In this document: in pieces, positions 17,123 to 26,261 of the stretch
Layout of the letters: each line of letters opens with the position of its first letter
Numbering within the stretch: position 1 is the first letter of the stretch
Source: Parageobacillus thermantarcticus
Lineage (GTDB): Bacteria > Bacillota > Bacilli > Bacillales > Anoxybacillaceae
Length of the DNA stretch: 64,000 nucleotides
Direction of reading: 5' to 3'
Assembly (NCBI RefSeq): GCF_900111865.1
Contig: NZ_FOJS01000009.1
Location: 1-64,000, forward strand
Position numbers and translations under genes: made by a program
The notes under the pieces: generated by a model
The model's database searches: none
Told to the model about the DNA's origin: nothing
Seen by the model: the letters and a program-made list of their open reading frames with translations, nothing else

Positions 17123-18409
17123 TTATGCTGTGGTAAATTGTTCTTCTTCTGTCGAACCTTTTAGCGCAATTGTCGATGATTGACCCCCAGAGATCACTTG
17201 TGCTACTTCGTCGAAGTAACCAGTACCAACTTCGCGCTGATGTTTTGTAGCCGTGTAACCATATTTTTCTGCGGCAAATTCCGCCTGTTGCAATTCTGCA
17301 TATGCTGCCATGCCGCGTTCTTTGTATCCGCGAGCCAATTCGAACATGCTGTAATTTAACGTATGGAAGCCAGCAAGCGTCACAAATTGGAATTTGTATC
17401 CCATTTTTCCAAGTTCTTTTTGGAAGTTAGCAATCGTTTCATCGTCTAATTTTTTCTTCCAGTTGAATGACGGCGAGCAGTTGTAAGCGAGCAATTTGCC
17501 CGGGAATTTTTCGTGAATCGCTTCCGCGAATCTGCGCGCTTCTTCCAAGTTTGGCTCGCTTGTTTCGCACCAGATTAAATCCGCATACGGCGCATACGCT
17601 AAGCCGCGGGCAATCGCTTGGTCAAGACCCGCCCTCGTGCGGTAAAAACCTTCCGGTGTCCGTTCGCCAGTAATAAATTCATGGTCGCGCGGGTCAATGT
17701 CGCTCGTAATTAAATTCGCTGCATTCGCGTCTGTACGGGCGATTAACACCGTCGGCACACCCATGACATCTGCCGCAAGACGTGCCGCAATCAAGTTGCG
17801 TATCGCCGTTTGCGTTGGAAGCAATACTTTTCCGCCTAAGTGGCCGCATTTTTTCTCCGAAGAAAGCTGGTCTTCGAAGTGAACACCTGCCGCGCCTGCT
17901 TCAATCATCGCTTTCATTAATTCAAACACATTTAGCTGACCACCAAAACCAGCTTCCGCATCAGCAACAATCGGCACGAAATAATCGATATCGCCGCTAC
18001 CTTCCAAATATTGAATTTGATCGGCGCGCTGCAGCGCTTGATTAATCCGTTTCACCACATGCGGCACGCTATTGGATGGATATAAGCTTTGGTCCGGATA
18101 CATTTGCCCGGCAAGGTTTGCATCAGCCGCAACTTGCCATCCGCTTAAATAAATTGCTTTTAACCCCGCTTTTACTTGCTGAACTGCTTGATTTCCAGTT
18201 AACGCACCAAGCGCATTTACATAATCTTCCGTATTCAACAACTTCCAAAGTTTTTCTGCTCCGCGGCGTGCCAACGTATATTCGATATCGAGCGAACCGC
18301 GCAACTTAATGACATCTTCCGCGCTATACGGGCGGACAACTCCTCTCCATCTTTCCTCATTTTTCCAACTTTCTTCTAATTGTTTGACACGTTCTGCAAA
18401 ACTCGCCAT
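17123..18409 (-). CDS. aceA: Isocitrate lyase
   Basis: 428 residues from [20 protein letters not shown] at ATG 18409, behind GGGGGAAGGA. The active-site loop KKCGHLGGK is at about residues 186-194 (catalytic Cys near 188). Other conserved parts are [19 protein letters not shown] and [13 protein letters not shown]. It splits isocitrate into glyoxylate and succinate, the first step of the glyoxylate shunt for growth on acetate or fatty acids. No malate synthase gene is adjacent. It stands alone between terminators. The upstream region carries two inverted repeats (18458-18472 and 18546-18576) that could be operators. Confidence 0.96.
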   Translation of the reverse strand: MASFAERVKQLEESWKNEERWRGVVRPYSAEDVIKLRGSLDIEYTLARRGAEKLWKLLNTEDYVNALGALTGNQAVQQVKAGLKAIYLSGWQVAADANLAGQMYPDQSLYPSNSVPHVVKRINQALQRADQIQYLEGSGDIDYFVPIVADAEAGFGGQLNVFELMKAMIEAGAAGVHFEDQLSSEKKCGHLGGKVLLPTQTAIRNLIAARLAADVMGVPTVLIARTDANAANLITSDIDPRDHEFITGERTPEGFYRTRAGLDQAIARGLAYAPYADLIWCETSEPNLEEARRFAEAIHEKFPGKLLAYNCSPSFNWKKKLDDETIANFQKELGKMGYKFQFVTLAGFHTLNYSMFELARGYKERGMAAYAELQQAEFAAEKYGYTATKHQREVGTGYFDEVAQVISGGQSSTIALKGSTEEEQFTTA

Positions 18410-18457
18410 TTTCCTTCCCCCATCTCTATTGTTATAATACATTATTGATTTGTACGT

Positions 18458-18472
18458 TGTTATTATATAACA
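18458..18472. promoter_or_regulatory. Inverted repeat upstream of aceA
   Basis: Perfect 6-3-6 palindrome TGTTAT-TAT-ATAACA about 50 bases before the aceA start. It contains a TATAAT on the minus strand, so it may be part of the promoter. The regulator is unknown. Confidence 0.4.
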
Positions 18473-18545
18473 GAATCCTAAAAAAGAAAACAGTTTTTTT
18501 TGAAATTTTTTAAAAAAACTGCAAAAAACTTTTTTGTTCGCAGAA

Positions 18546-18576
18546 GATTTTCTCAATAGCAATTCATGAGAAAATC
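18546..18576. promoter_or_regulatory. Nine-base inverted repeat between aceA and the SCO gene
   Basis: GATTTTCTC at 18546-18554 and GAGAAAATC at 18568-18576, 13 bases apart, lying between two divergent genes. There is no T tract in terminator position. It may be an operator for either gene. Confidence 0.35.
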
Positions 18577-18724
18577 GTTGTCATCGAAACAAAAACCGTC
18601 TTCGATCCACAGATGTTTTTCTTGTGCAGCATAGCCTTATTAGCACACCACTTACGCCAAAGAAGTGTCACAAATACCGTGCGTATAAATGGCTATTTTC
18701 CTGTATGATAATGATAGGAGAGTG

Positions 18725-19321
18725 ATGACGGTGAAAAAATTATATTTATCGCTAACCATCTTATTGATTCTTTGTATTGGTGCCGGAGCGTTTTACTTCA
18801 CCATATACCGGCAAGCAAAAATGGAACTACCTAACGATGTCGTCATGGAAACAGCCTGGGGGGAAAAATATCGTCTCAATGATGGGGAGCCGAAAATTCG
18901 CTTGCTGGAATTTATGTATACGAACTGTCCGGATATTTGTCCAAACACGACGTTTCAAATGACAAAATTACGAGCAAAGCTAGAACGTGAACATGTATTT
19001 GGAAAGAACGTCGAATTCATCACTATTACGATCGATCCAAAGCGGGATACCCGTGAAAAACTACAAGCGTACGCGAAAACGTTTGGAGTCACCAACAGCA
19101 AGCAAGGCTGGCTGTTTTTGCGCGGGAGTGAGGCAGACACAAAAAAAGTTGCCGACGCCTTTGATTTCCAATATCGCGATCCCGGAAACGGCATGCTCAT
19201 CCATACGACGCTAACCTATTTATTAGATGAAAATGGGCGCGTTATTGAACAATTTGGCATGGGAAAAAAACGATTTCACGTACAGGATGTTTATGAGGCG
19301 ATTATGGACGAAATAAAATAA
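18725..19321 (+). CDS. SCO1/SenC family copper-binding thioredoxin-like protein
   Basis: About 198 residues from MTVKKLYLSLTILLILCIG (ATG 18725, with AGGAG just upstream; GTG 18731 is an alternative). One N-terminal membrane segment (about 6-26) anchors an extracellular thioredoxin-like domain. The copper-binding CxxxC is TNCPDICP (Cys near 68 and 72), and the distal histidine is in LIHTT. SCO proteins deliver copper to, or reduce, the CuA site of cytochrome c oxidase. It lies alone rather than beside oxidase genes. It differs from B. subtilis YpmQ at the N-terminus, where the anchor is not a lipobox cysteine, so it may be a paralogue. Confidence 0.87.
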   Translation: MTVKKLYLSLTILLILCIGAGAFYFTIYRQAKMELPNDVVMETAWGEKYRLNDGEPKIRLLEFMYTNCPDICPNTTFQMTKLRAKLEREHVFGKNVEFITITIDPKRDTREKLQAYAKTFGVTNSKQGWLFLRGSEADTKKVADAFDFQYRDPGNGMLIHTTLTYLLDENGRVIEQFGMGKKRFHVQDVYEAIMDEIK

Positions 19322-19389
19322 AGAGCGTCTCAACATTCTTGTTTCATCTATTTCTCATTCAAAAGCTGTCGTCGCCATTTTCTGCATAG

Positions 19390-19421
19390 TAAAAAAACGT
19401 CCAAAGCGGACGTTTTTTTAT
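19390..19421. terminator. Bidirectional terminator between the SCO gene and azlD
   Basis: AAAAAAACGTCC, a short loop, GGACGTTTTTTT: symmetric stem with A and T tracts on both sides, between two convergent genes. Confidence 0.85.
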
Positions 19422-19723
19422 ACAAACAGCGCATAAACGCTCAATACGATAACGGACACGAGAACGACGATGATGACGTTCGCGCCAAGCCACGCCGCTA
19501 CAAATGCGCTTATCAATCCAAGAATGCCAAACCAAACATCATCATTAATAAAAAAAATTCCCGGAATGATAAGCGCACCTAATGTCGCGTACGGAACATT
19601 TTTCAAAACACCTTGCCAAAAAGCTGGCAGCTTGACGCGCTGAAATACGACAAGCGGAAGCATGCGCGGAATATATGTCACAAGCCCCATGCCGATAATC
19701 ATCCAAATGATCGTGCTATTCAT
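19418..19723 (-). CDS. azlD: AzlD family branched-chain amino acid export subunit
   Basis: 101 residues from MNSTIIWMIIGMGLVTYIPR (ATG 19723). Four hydrophobic segments and the AzlD motif YIPRMLPLV. With AzlC it forms a two-part exporter of branched-chain amino acids. The start lies inside the 3' end of azlC (8-base overlap), showing tight coupling. A longer frame reaching back to 19750 lies wholly within azlC and is less likely. The stop sits on the terminator stem. Confidence 0.85.
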   Translation of the reverse strand: MNSTIIWMIIGMGLVTYIPRMLPLVVFQRVKLPAFWQGVLKNVPYATLGALIIPGIFFINDDVWFGILGLISAFVAAWLGANVIIVVLVSVIVLSVYALFV

Positions 19724-20435
19724 CTTGTTCTGCCTCGCTTTCTTTCGCAAACCATTGCATGATGATCGCCGCCGCTAATGTCGCGATCACAACCGCCCAT
19801 CCTTTAGAAATATGTAGGAAAATCGTGCATATGGAATTGATGATTGCTGCCATTCCTGCAAGCAAAACCGTTTTCCGCTGCTTTTTCAGCGCCGGAACGA
19901 GCAGGCCGATAAACATCGCGTACAGCGCCACGGACATGCTTTCCTGCAAACTTTTTGGCAAGTTTGCGCCAACGATGTATCCGATCGCTGAATTCACCAC
20001 CCAGCTTCCGTATGCCATCAAACCGAGCCCAAACATGTAAGAAGCATTGACCGTTCCCTCTTTCATCGCCGCCACGGAGAACGTTTCGTCGGTAATTCCA
20101 AACGCGTAAAGCGCTTTTTTCCAAAGCGCATCCGGTTCCGCTTTTTCATTTAACGAGGCTGACATTAAAAAATGGCGAATGTTTAAAATAAACGTTGTCA
20201 TCACAATTTCCAACGCCCCCGTACCGACGGCAAGCAAATTTAACGCGATATATTGCGCCGCACCGGCGTATACGATCGCGCTCATCATAATCGTTTCTAC
20301 AAGCGTTAACCCCGTCGTTTTTGCAAGCAAACCAAACGTAAGGGCAATCGGCATATAGCCGATCGCAATCGTTGCCCCTGCTTGCACGCCTTGGCGAAAT
20401 GATGATGAAGCGGTCTCTGTCCACGTTGTCTCCAC
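19716..20435 (-). CDS. azlC: AzlC family branched-chain amino acid export protein
   Basis: 239 residues, GTG start at 20435 with AGGAGGAGAAAC directly upstream. The AzlC domain shows FRQGVQAGATIAIGYMPIAL, the MMSAIVYAGAAQYIALNLL block, LNIRHFLMSASL and several membrane helices. It is the large subunit of the AzlCD exporter. No Lrp/AzlB-type regulator gene is adjacent, unlike the B. subtilis azl operon, so its regulation is not visible here. Confidence 0.88.
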   Translation of the reverse strand: METTWTETASSSFRQGVQAGATIAIGYMPIALTFGLLAKTTGLTLVETIMMSAIVYAGAAQYIALNLLAVGTGALEIVMTTFILNIRHFLMSASLNEKAEPDALWKKALYAFGITDETFSVAAMKEGTVNASYMFGLGLMAYGSWVVNSAIGYIVGANLPKSLQESMSVALYAMFIGLLVPALKKQRKTVLLAGMAAIINSICTIFLHISKGWAVVIATLAAAIIMQWFAKESEAEQDE

Positions 20436-20667
20436 CGTTTCTCCTCCTATCCTTTTCCACTTGCATATTTTTATTTGTCTAAAAATTTTATCCTTTTTTC
20501 AACCGCGCTGCAACAGCCTTGGTTCATTGGCAATCGAAAAAAGATTGTTTACTGCAAAACGAATGGTTACCTCAATCGAATCGAACGAATAAAATATGAC
20601 TGACCTTTTGTGATATACTCGAATTATTACTACATAAACGAAACATCAGCAAAAGGGGAGGAAGGAA

Positions 20668-21537
20668 ATGGCTTTAAAACCGTACGTGCTGACAGAAAAA
20701 AATTTTTTTCTTTATCAAGAAGTAACATATCCGCCCGAAGAACGGGGATTGCAGTTTGGCGACGGCGTTTATGAGGTAGCCCGCATCTACCAAGGAAAAT
20801 ATTTTTTATTGCAAGAACATATCGATCGCCTATACCGCTCAGCGGAAGCGATCCGCCTAGCTGTGCCGTTCGAAAAAGAAGAACTCATTGACAAGCTCGA
20901 ACAGCTGCGGGAAATGAACGACGTCAATGAAGATGCGATCGTCTATCTCCAAGTTACAAGAGGAAGCTTCCCGCGCACTCACGCGTTTCCGGTCGAAAAT
21001 CGTCCGAACTTGTACGCCTATATTCGCGAAATGCCAAGAAAATTGCGGGAAATCGAAAACGGAGTGCGGGCGATTTTAACGAGAGATGTCCGCTGGGAAT
21101 ATTGCTATATCAAAAGCTTAAATCTTCTTCCGAACGTGCTGGCCAAACAGGAAGCTACAGAACGCGGAGCATTTGAGGCGATCTTTCATCGAGACGGAAA
21201 AATCACTGAAGGTAGCTCCTCCAACATTTTCCTTGTCAAGGGCGGAAAAGTGTACACACATCCGGCGACGGAGCGCATTTTAAACGGCATTACCCGCACG
21301 AAAGTGAAACAATTTTGCGATTCATTACATATTCCATTTGTCGAAGAAGCGTTTTCTATCGAAGATATCGCCAAAGCGGATGAAATGTTTTTAACAAGTA
21401 CGACATCAAGCATCATTCCAATCATCCAAGTCGAAGAGCAGCTCATTGCCGGCGGAAAACCGGGAGAAGTGACAAGAAAACTGCAAGCTGCCTATGAAGA
21501 AGCGGCGGGACTTGCTGTGAAAAACGAAAACGCATAA
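20668..21537 (+). CDS. dat: D-amino acid aminotransferase
   Basis: 289 residues, PLP fold type IV. ATG 20668 follows GGGGAGGAAGG. Conserved parts: YPPEERGLQFGDGVYEV, ARIYQGKYFLLQEHIDRL, the PLP lysine in YIKSLNLLPNVLAKQ (about Lys149), EGSSSNIFLV and LNGITRTKV. It interconverts D-alanine or other D-amino acids and 2-oxo acids, supplying D-glutamate for peptidoglycan. Length matches the Geobacillus/Bacillus enzymes. A possible extended -10 (TGATATACT, 20611-20619) lies 50 bases upstream; no clear -35. Monocistronic, followed by a strong terminator. Confidence 0.95.
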   Translation: MALKPYVLTEKNFFLYQEVTYPPEERGLQFGDGVYEVARIYQGKYFLLQEHIDRLYRSAEAIRLAVPFEKEELIDKLEQLREMNDVNEDAIVYLQVTRGSFPRTHAFPVENRPNLYAYIREMPRKLREIENGVRAILTRDVRWEYCYIKSLNLLPNVLAKQEATERGAFEAIFHRDGKITEGSSSNIFLVKGGKVYTHPATERILNGITRTKVKQFCDSLHIPFVEEAFSIEDIAKADEMFLTSTTSSIIPIIQVEEQLIAGGKPGEVTRKLQAAYEEAAGLAVKNENA

Positions 21538-21554
21538 CGTGAGCAACTTAGGAA

Positions 21555-21581
21555 AGCGGGGAGTCACTCCCCGCTTTTTTA
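21555..21581. terminator. Terminator after dat
   Basis: GCGGGGAGT, two-base loop, ACTCCCCGC, then TTTTTT. It directly abuts the end of the convergent ABC ATPase gene. Confidence 0.88.
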
Positions 21582-22379
21582 TCAACCTAGCACCGCGCGG
21601 TCGCTGGCGAATTGGCTGCCGCGGATGCGCTGAAATTCTTGCAGAAGCCGTTCGACCGTCAATGATTGTTTTTCATTTCCGCTCGCTTCGAAAATAATTT
21701 GCCCCTGATCCATCATAATCAGGCGGTTGCCCAAGCGAAGCGCCTGCTCCATATTATGCGTAACCATCAATGTCGTCAGTTTATATTTTTCGACAATTTC
21801 TTTCGTCAATTCCGTAACCAACTCCGCCCGCGCCGGGTCGAGAGCCGCCGTATGTTCATCCAAAAGAAGCAAATCCGGTTTTGTAAACGTCGCCATTAAA
21901 AGCGACAAAGCTTGGCGCTCCCCTCCGGACAACAAGCCGACTTTCGCGGTTAAACGATTTTCCAAACCGAGATGAAGCGTCGCAAGCGCCTCGCGGAAAA
22001 AATCGCGGCGCTTTTTCGTCACCCCGAATTTTAGCGTGCGCCGCTTCGTACGGTTATAAGCAAGCGCCAAATTTTCTTCAATCGTCATATTCGGAGCCGT
22101 GCCAGCAAGCGGGTCTTGAAACACGCGGCCGATATAGCGGGCACGCTCATGTTCCCGAAGCGACGTTACGTCTTTTCCGTTGATCCAGACAGAACCAGTG
22201 TCAGGAAAGAGCCGGCCGGAAATAATGTTCATCATCGTCGATTTTCCCGCGCCGTTGCTGCCGATGATCGTGACAAAATCACCGGGAGCTAATGTCAAAT
22301 TGATCGACCGCAACGCCACTTTTTCATCGATCGTTCCTTCGTTAAATACTTTTGTAACTTGTTTAAGCGCTAGCAACAT
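21582..22379 (-). CDS. ABC transporter ATP-binding protein (TrpZ-like)
   Basis: 265 residues. Walker A GSNGAGKST near residue 39, Q loop FQDPLAG, signature LSGGERQALSL, Walker B LLLLDEHTAALD and switch histidine MVTHNM. It is the ATPase of a three-gene importer with the permease upstream (its start lies 17 bases inside the permease gene) and a lipoprotein binding protein. Permeases and binding proteins of this type belong to systems annotated for tryptophan or related ligands (TrpXYZ) in Gram-positive bacteria. The ligand here cannot be read from sequence. Confidence 0.88.
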   Translation of the reverse strand: MLLALKQVTKVFNEGTIDEKVALRSINLTLAPGDFVTIIGSNGAGKSTMMNIISGRLFPDTGSVWINGKDVTSLREHERARYIGRVFQDPLAGTAPNMTIEENLALAYNRTKRRTLKFGVTKKRRDFFREALATLHLGLENRLTAKVGLLSGGERQALSLLMATFTKPDLLLLDEHTAALDPARAELVTELTKEIVEKYKLTTLMVTHNMEQALRLGNRLIMMDQGQIIFEASGNEKQSLTVERLLQEFQRIRGSQFASDRAVLG

Positions 22380-23340
22380 GCTCCCCCCTCTCTTGCGCTT
22401 TCCGCTTTTTGCGCCGCTTTTCTTTTTGCGCCGCGATCATGTTTGGAACAATGAGGGCAATCATGACGATAACTGCCGTAATGAGCTTTACATCTCCAGT
22501 TTCCAAAAATTTCACGCGCAAAGCAAGCGCCAAAATGATGCGGTACACAATCGCTCCGCCAATGACCGCCAATGTCGCACGGGCAATCGTGCGAGCTCCA
22601 AACAGCGCTTCCCCGATAATAACTGAGGCAAGCCCGATGACAATCATGCCGATTCCCATGCCGACATCGCTAAACCCTCCATATTGCGCGACAAGCGCTC
22701 CCGAAAAAGCAACGAGCGCATTCGATAAACCGAGTCCGAAAATGGTCAGCCAATCGGTATTGGCGGAAAAACTGGAAACCATTTGCTTGTTATCACCCGT
22801 CGCGCGCAACGCTAAGCCAATTTCCGTTTTTAACAGCTGATCAAGAAGCAATTTGATAACTATAGCAACCAAAGCCATCGTCACAAAAATCGCCCATGTG
22901 CGCGGTACAAATCCCGAAAAAGAAAAGATGCCGTTGATCGCTTCATCTAGCCCTGCTTTTTGCCACGCTTCCGTCATCGCCGTCATCACCGTGTCTTGCT
23001 GTAAAAGCGGAACGTTCGAACGCCCCATAATCCGCAGATTGATGGAATAAAGCGCAATCATCATTAAAATTCCCGATAATAGCGGATTAATTTTCCCTTT
23101 CGTATGCAATATTCCGGTGACTGAACCGGCGACGAACCCGACTAACAGCGCAACGGCAGAGGCGAGAAACGGATTTGTTCCGTTAACAATAAGCACCGCT
23201 GCTACCGCCGCTCCTGTCACAAAACTTCCATCCACCGTTAAATCAGGAAAATCTAAAATACGAAACGATAAATACACTCCCAACGCCATAATCGCATAAA
23301 TGAACCCTGATTCAATCGCGCTAAAAATCGCTGTCGACAT
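22363..23340 (-). CDS. ABC transporter permease (TrpY-like)
   Basis: 325 residues from MSTAIFSAIESGFIYAIMAL at ATG 23340. About eight hydrophobic segments; RILDFPDLTVDGSFVTGAAV is characteristic of the branched-chain-type permease family paired with PF04392 binding proteins. The start overlaps a TGA of an eight-codon reading frame (TGATG). AAAGGA lies 11 bases upstream. Middle gene of the importer operon; the 3' end overlaps the ATPase gene. Confidence 0.87.
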   Translation of the reverse strand: MSTAIFSAIESGFIYAIMALGVYLSFRILDFPDLTVDGSFVTGAAVAAVLIVNGTNPFLASAVALLVGFVAGSVTGILHTKGKINPLLSGILMMIALYSINLRIMGRSNVPLLQQDTVMTAMTEAWQKAGLDEAINGIFSFSGFVPRTWAIFVTMALVAIVIKLLLDQLLKTEIGLALRATGDNKQMVSSFSANTDWLTIFGLGLSNALVAFSGALVAQYGGFSDVGMGIGMIVIGLASVIIGEALFGARTIARATLAVIGGAIVYRIILALALRVKFLETGDVKLITAVIVMIALIVPNMIAAQKEKRRKKRKAQERGEHVASA

Positions 23341-23360
23341 CACAACCCCGTCCTTTGAAA

Positions 23361-23391
23361 GTACATCCCTCCTTGCGTGAGGAGGGATGCA
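23361..23391 (-). promoter_or_regulatory. Intercistronic hairpin between binding protein and permease
   Basis: CATCCCTCCT pairs with AGGAGGGATG around a six-base loop, in the 59-base gap between the two genes. There is no T tract. It is probably a processing or stability hairpin that sets a high ratio of binding protein to permease. Its 3' arm on the mRNA contains an AGGAGG immediately before an ATG (23366) that opens an eight-codon frame ending at the permease start. Confidence 0.6.
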
Positions 23392-23399
23392 ACTATAAT

Positions 23400-24389
23400 T
23401 TACTCGATATACTCGGCAATGGAATCCCATTCTGGGTTAAGCTTGATGCCCATGTCTTTTGCCGCTTTTTTGTTAATAAGCAATTTCAGCTTTTTCGGAT
23501 ATTGTACTGGTAAATCAGATGGTTTTTTACCATCTTTAAGAATTTGTGCTGCCATTTCTCCCGCTTCATATCCAATGTCGTAATAGTCGAACCCGTAAGC
23601 GGCAAACCCGCCGCGTTTCACGGAATCCAATTCGCCGACAAATAACGGAATATCATGGTCGCTCGCTACTTTAATCACCGACTCGAGCGCGGAAACAACA
23701 GTATTATCTGTAATAATGTAAATGCAGTCTACCTTTCCGACAAGCGACTCCGCCGCCTGCTTCACCTCCGCCGATGTCGATACAGAAACAGGAACAATTT
23801 TCAAATCTGTCCCTTTCATCGCTTTTTTGACGGATTCCACTTGCGCGACGGAATTTTGTTCTCCAGAGTTATAAATCGTGCCGACGCGATTTCCTTTTAC
23901 GTATTTATCAATAAACTGTACTGTTTTCGGAATCGCGTCCGGATGCGTATCAGTCGTTCCCGTGACGTTACCCCCCGGTTTTTCCATCGATTGGACAAGC
24001 TGCGCCCCGACCGGATCTGTAACAGATGTAAACACAATCGGAATATCCTTTGTCGCGTTCAATGCCGCTTGGGCGCTTGGAGTGGAGTTGGCGAAAATTA
24101 AATCGACTTGATCGGAAACAAAATTATTGGCAATCGTTTGGTTGTTGTTCATATCTCCTTGGGCGTTTTGCACATCATAGGAAACAGACAGCTTCTTGTC
24201 TTTCAGCGCCTGCTTAAATCCGTCCAGCGCCGCATCCAATGATGGGTGCTCGACAAATTGCGTCACACCGATTTGATACGTTTTCTCTTTATTTCCATCG
24301 CTTTTGCTTGTTTCTTTCGCGCCGCACCCGCTCAACAATAAAAAACTTGCCGAACATAACATTGCCATTCGTCGAATTCTTTTTTTCAT
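23400..24389 (-). CDS. ABC transporter substrate-binding lipoprotein (TrpX-like, PF04392 type)
   Basis: About 329 residues from MKKRIRRMAMLCSASFLLLSGCG (ATG 24389; ATG 24392 is equally possible), with AGGGGGG upstream. Signal peptide with lipobox LLSGC. The mature part shows the ABC_sub_bind pattern: YQIGVTQFVEHPSLDAALDG, PIVFTSVTDPVGAQLV, GTIYNSGEQNSVAQV and FDYYDIGYEAGEMAA. It captures the ligand for the importer encoded downstream. First gene of the operon. No T-box or riboswitch was found in the 100-base leader. Confidence 0.87.
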   Translation of the reverse strand: MKKRIRRMAMLCSASFLLLSGCGAKETSKSDGNKEKTYQIGVTQFVEHPSLDAALDGFKQALKDKKLSVSYDVQNAQGDMNNNQTIANNFVSDQVDLIFANSTPSAQAALNATKDIPIVFTSVTDPVGAQLVQSMEKPGGNVTGTTDTHPDAIPKTVQFIDKYVKGNRVGTIYNSGEQNSVAQVESVKKAMKGTDLKIVPVSVSTSAEVKQAAESLVGKVDCIYIITDNTVVSALESVIKVASDHDIPLFVGELDSVKRGGFAAYGFDYYDIGYEAGEMAAQILKDGKKPSDLPVQYPKKLKLLINKKAAKDMGIKLNPEWDSIAEYIE

Positions 24390-24490
24390 CATCCCATCCC
24401 CCCTAGCATACAATGCTTTATCACTTTTATACTTTTTAGCTTTTATGCATTAAATTATATAAATTTATTATTCTATTTTCAACTATTAAT

Positions 24491-24520
24491 AAAAAAGTAC
24501 CGAAAATTCGGTACTTTTTA
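24491..24520 (-). terminator. Terminator of lcfB
   Basis: AAAAAGTACCGAA and TTCGGTACTTTTT, a symmetric stem overlapping the lcfB stop codon. Confidence 0.8.
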
Positions 24521-26062
24521 CGATTTTGACGATATTAACCGTTCTTTCAACGCACGCCGCAAAATTTTTCCTGTTGTATTTTTCGGCAGTTCATCTAAAA
24601 ACTCAATCGAACTTGGAACTTTATATTTCGCTAGATGCTGGCGGCAATATTCGATGAGCATTTCCTCCGTTAATTGCGGGTTTTTCGAAACGACAAAACA
24701 CTTCACCGCTTCCCCGTAATCTGGATCAGGCACGCCGACTACAGCTGCTTCGACTACATCCGGATGGGCGTATAAAACTTCTTCTACTTCACGCGGATAT
24801 ACGTTATAGCCGCCAACGATAATCATATCTTTTTTCCGATCGACAATGTAGAAGTATCCTTCTTCATCCATCTTCGCTAAATCCCCGGTATAAAGCCATC
24901 CATCGCGGAGCACGTGCGCCGTTTCTTCGGGCATTTTGTAGTAACCTTTCATCACGTTCGGACCGCGGACAACAAGTTCACCGACTTCTCCGACCGGCAC
25001 TTCTTCGCCAAATTCGTTTACTACTTTGTTTTCCACATTGATAATGCTTGTCCCAATCGACCCCGGTTTGCGAGGACGATCTAACGGATTAAAGCAAGTT
25101 ACTGGAGACGCTTCAGACAATCCGTATCCTTCCGAAATAATCACTTTAAATTTTTTCTCAAAGTTTTTCAAAAGCGCGACCGGCATCGAAGAACCGCCCG
25201 AAATGCAGAGACGAATCGTTCGAAAATCATCCGCGCTTCCGCCTTCGTATTGGTACAGGAAGTTATACATCGTCGGTACGCCTGCAAAGATCGTTGCTTT
25301 TTGTTCCCGTGCAATGTTGAAAATTTTCGCTGGGCTAAACTTCGGAACAATAATCACCGTGCCGCCATTCATTAACGGAGCGTTAAGCGCGACCGTCAAA
25401 CAAAAGACGTGGAACATCGGCAACGCCGCAATAACGCGGTCGTTTTCATTGATTTTTAAATAATTGGCAATATCTTGAGCGTTGCTATATAAGTTTTTAT
25501 GGGTTAACATCGCTCCTTTTGGTTTTCCCGTCGTTCCCGATGTATACAAAATCACAGCGACATCATCATCCGCCAACTCCGGACCTTGGAAGTTCATATC
25601 GCCAGATTGCAATATTTCTGAAAACGGTTTCATTTGTTTTTGTAAAGAAATACCTTTTTCTTTTCCTTCCGGAGTTTCACAAATAATCACATGTTCTAAT
25701 AGCGGCAAGCGTCCTTGCATTTGCGCAAACAGCGGCACGAGCAAATCGAATGCAATCACCGTTTTTACGTCTCCGTTCGTTAAAATATAGCTGATTTCAT
25801 CCAGTGTATAGATCGGATTAATCGGAATAACGGTTGCTCCAAGCCGCAATGCTCCGTACAATCCAATAACGAAATATGGCGAGTTCCCGACTAACAAGGC
25901 TATGTGGTCACCTTTCCGAATTCCCATGTTATGCAGGCCGCTGGAAAACTTGGAAACCGCCGCATCCAATTCTCCATATGTGCAGCTCTCCCCTTCAAAC
26001 CAATACGCTTCCTTATTTGGCAGCTGCTTTGCTATCTCTGCCAGCCGCGACGTTAAATTCAT
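24518..26062 (-). CDS. lcfB: Long-chain fatty-acid-CoA ligase LcfB
   Basis: 514 residues from [20 protein letters not shown] at ATG 26062, behind GGGAGGGAG; a longer frame to 26107 would run through the operator. AMP-forming ligase motifs: [46 protein letters not shown] and the C-terminal [10 protein letters not shown] with its lysine. The whole sequence closely follows B. subtilis LcfB (YhfL). It activates fatty acids with CoA and ATP for beta-oxidation. A perfect FadR operator sits 27 bases upstream, so it should be induced by long-chain acyl-CoA. Confidence 0.95.
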   Translation of the reverse strand: MNLTSRLAEIAKQLPNKEAYWFEGESCTYGELDAAVSKFSSGLHNMGIRKGDHIALLVGNSPYFVIGLYGALRLGATVIPINPIYTLDEISYILTNGDVKTVIAFDLLVPLFAQMQGRLPLLEHVIICETPEGKEKGISLQKQMKPFSEILQSGDMNFQGPELADDDVAVILYTSGTTGKPKGAMLTHKNLYSNAQDIANYLKINENDRVIAALPMFHVFCLTVALNAPLMNGGTVIIVPKFSPAKIFNIAREQKATIFAGVPTMYNFLYQYEGGSADDFRTIRLCISGGSSMPVALLKNFEKKFKVIISEGYGLSEASPVTCFNPLDRPRKPGSIGTSIINVENKVVNEFGEEVPVGEVGELVVRGPNVMKGYYKMPEETAHVLRDGWLYTGDLAKMDEEGYFYIVDRKKDMIIVGGYNVYPREVEEVLYAHPDVVEAAVVGVPDPDYGEAVKCFVVSKNPQLTEEMLIEYCRQHLAKYKVPSSIEFLDELPKNTTGKILRRALKERLISSKS

Positions 26063-26088
26063 CAAACTCCCTCCCCCAGCAAATATAC

Positions 26089-26106
26089 TGAATGAATTAT
26101 CATTCA
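26089..26106. promoter_or_regulatory. FadR (YsiA) operator upstream of lcfB
   Basis: TGAATGA-ATTA-TCATTCA, a perfect match to the Bacillus FadR box (TGAATGA-N4-TCATTCA), just before the lcfB ribosome-binding site. B. subtilis lcfB belongs to the FadR regulon. Confidence 0.9.
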
Positions 26107-26149
26107 TTTTATAATAAAAAAATTCAGATTTTACTTATATTATATGAAA

Positions 26150-26182
26150 AAAGAAAAAAGAGAGCAAGCAAAAGCTTGCTCC
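26150..26182 (-). terminator. Terminator of yhfI
   Basis: On the minus strand, GAGCAAGC, a TTTT loop and GCTTGCTC, followed by TCTTTTTTC. It lies 80 bases past the yhfI stop. Confidence 0.8.
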
Positions 26183-26261
26183 CCTAATCCACTATCGTTT
26201 GTCTTTTGTAAAAAAAGCAAATAAATGGATCGACATCGTGAATAGGGCAACCCTTTTATTT

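Noticed and set aside
24390-24490. T-box or tryptophan riboswitch for the TrpX-like importer
   Set aside because: The leader is only about 100 bases, without specifier hairpin, T-box bulge or anti-terminator.
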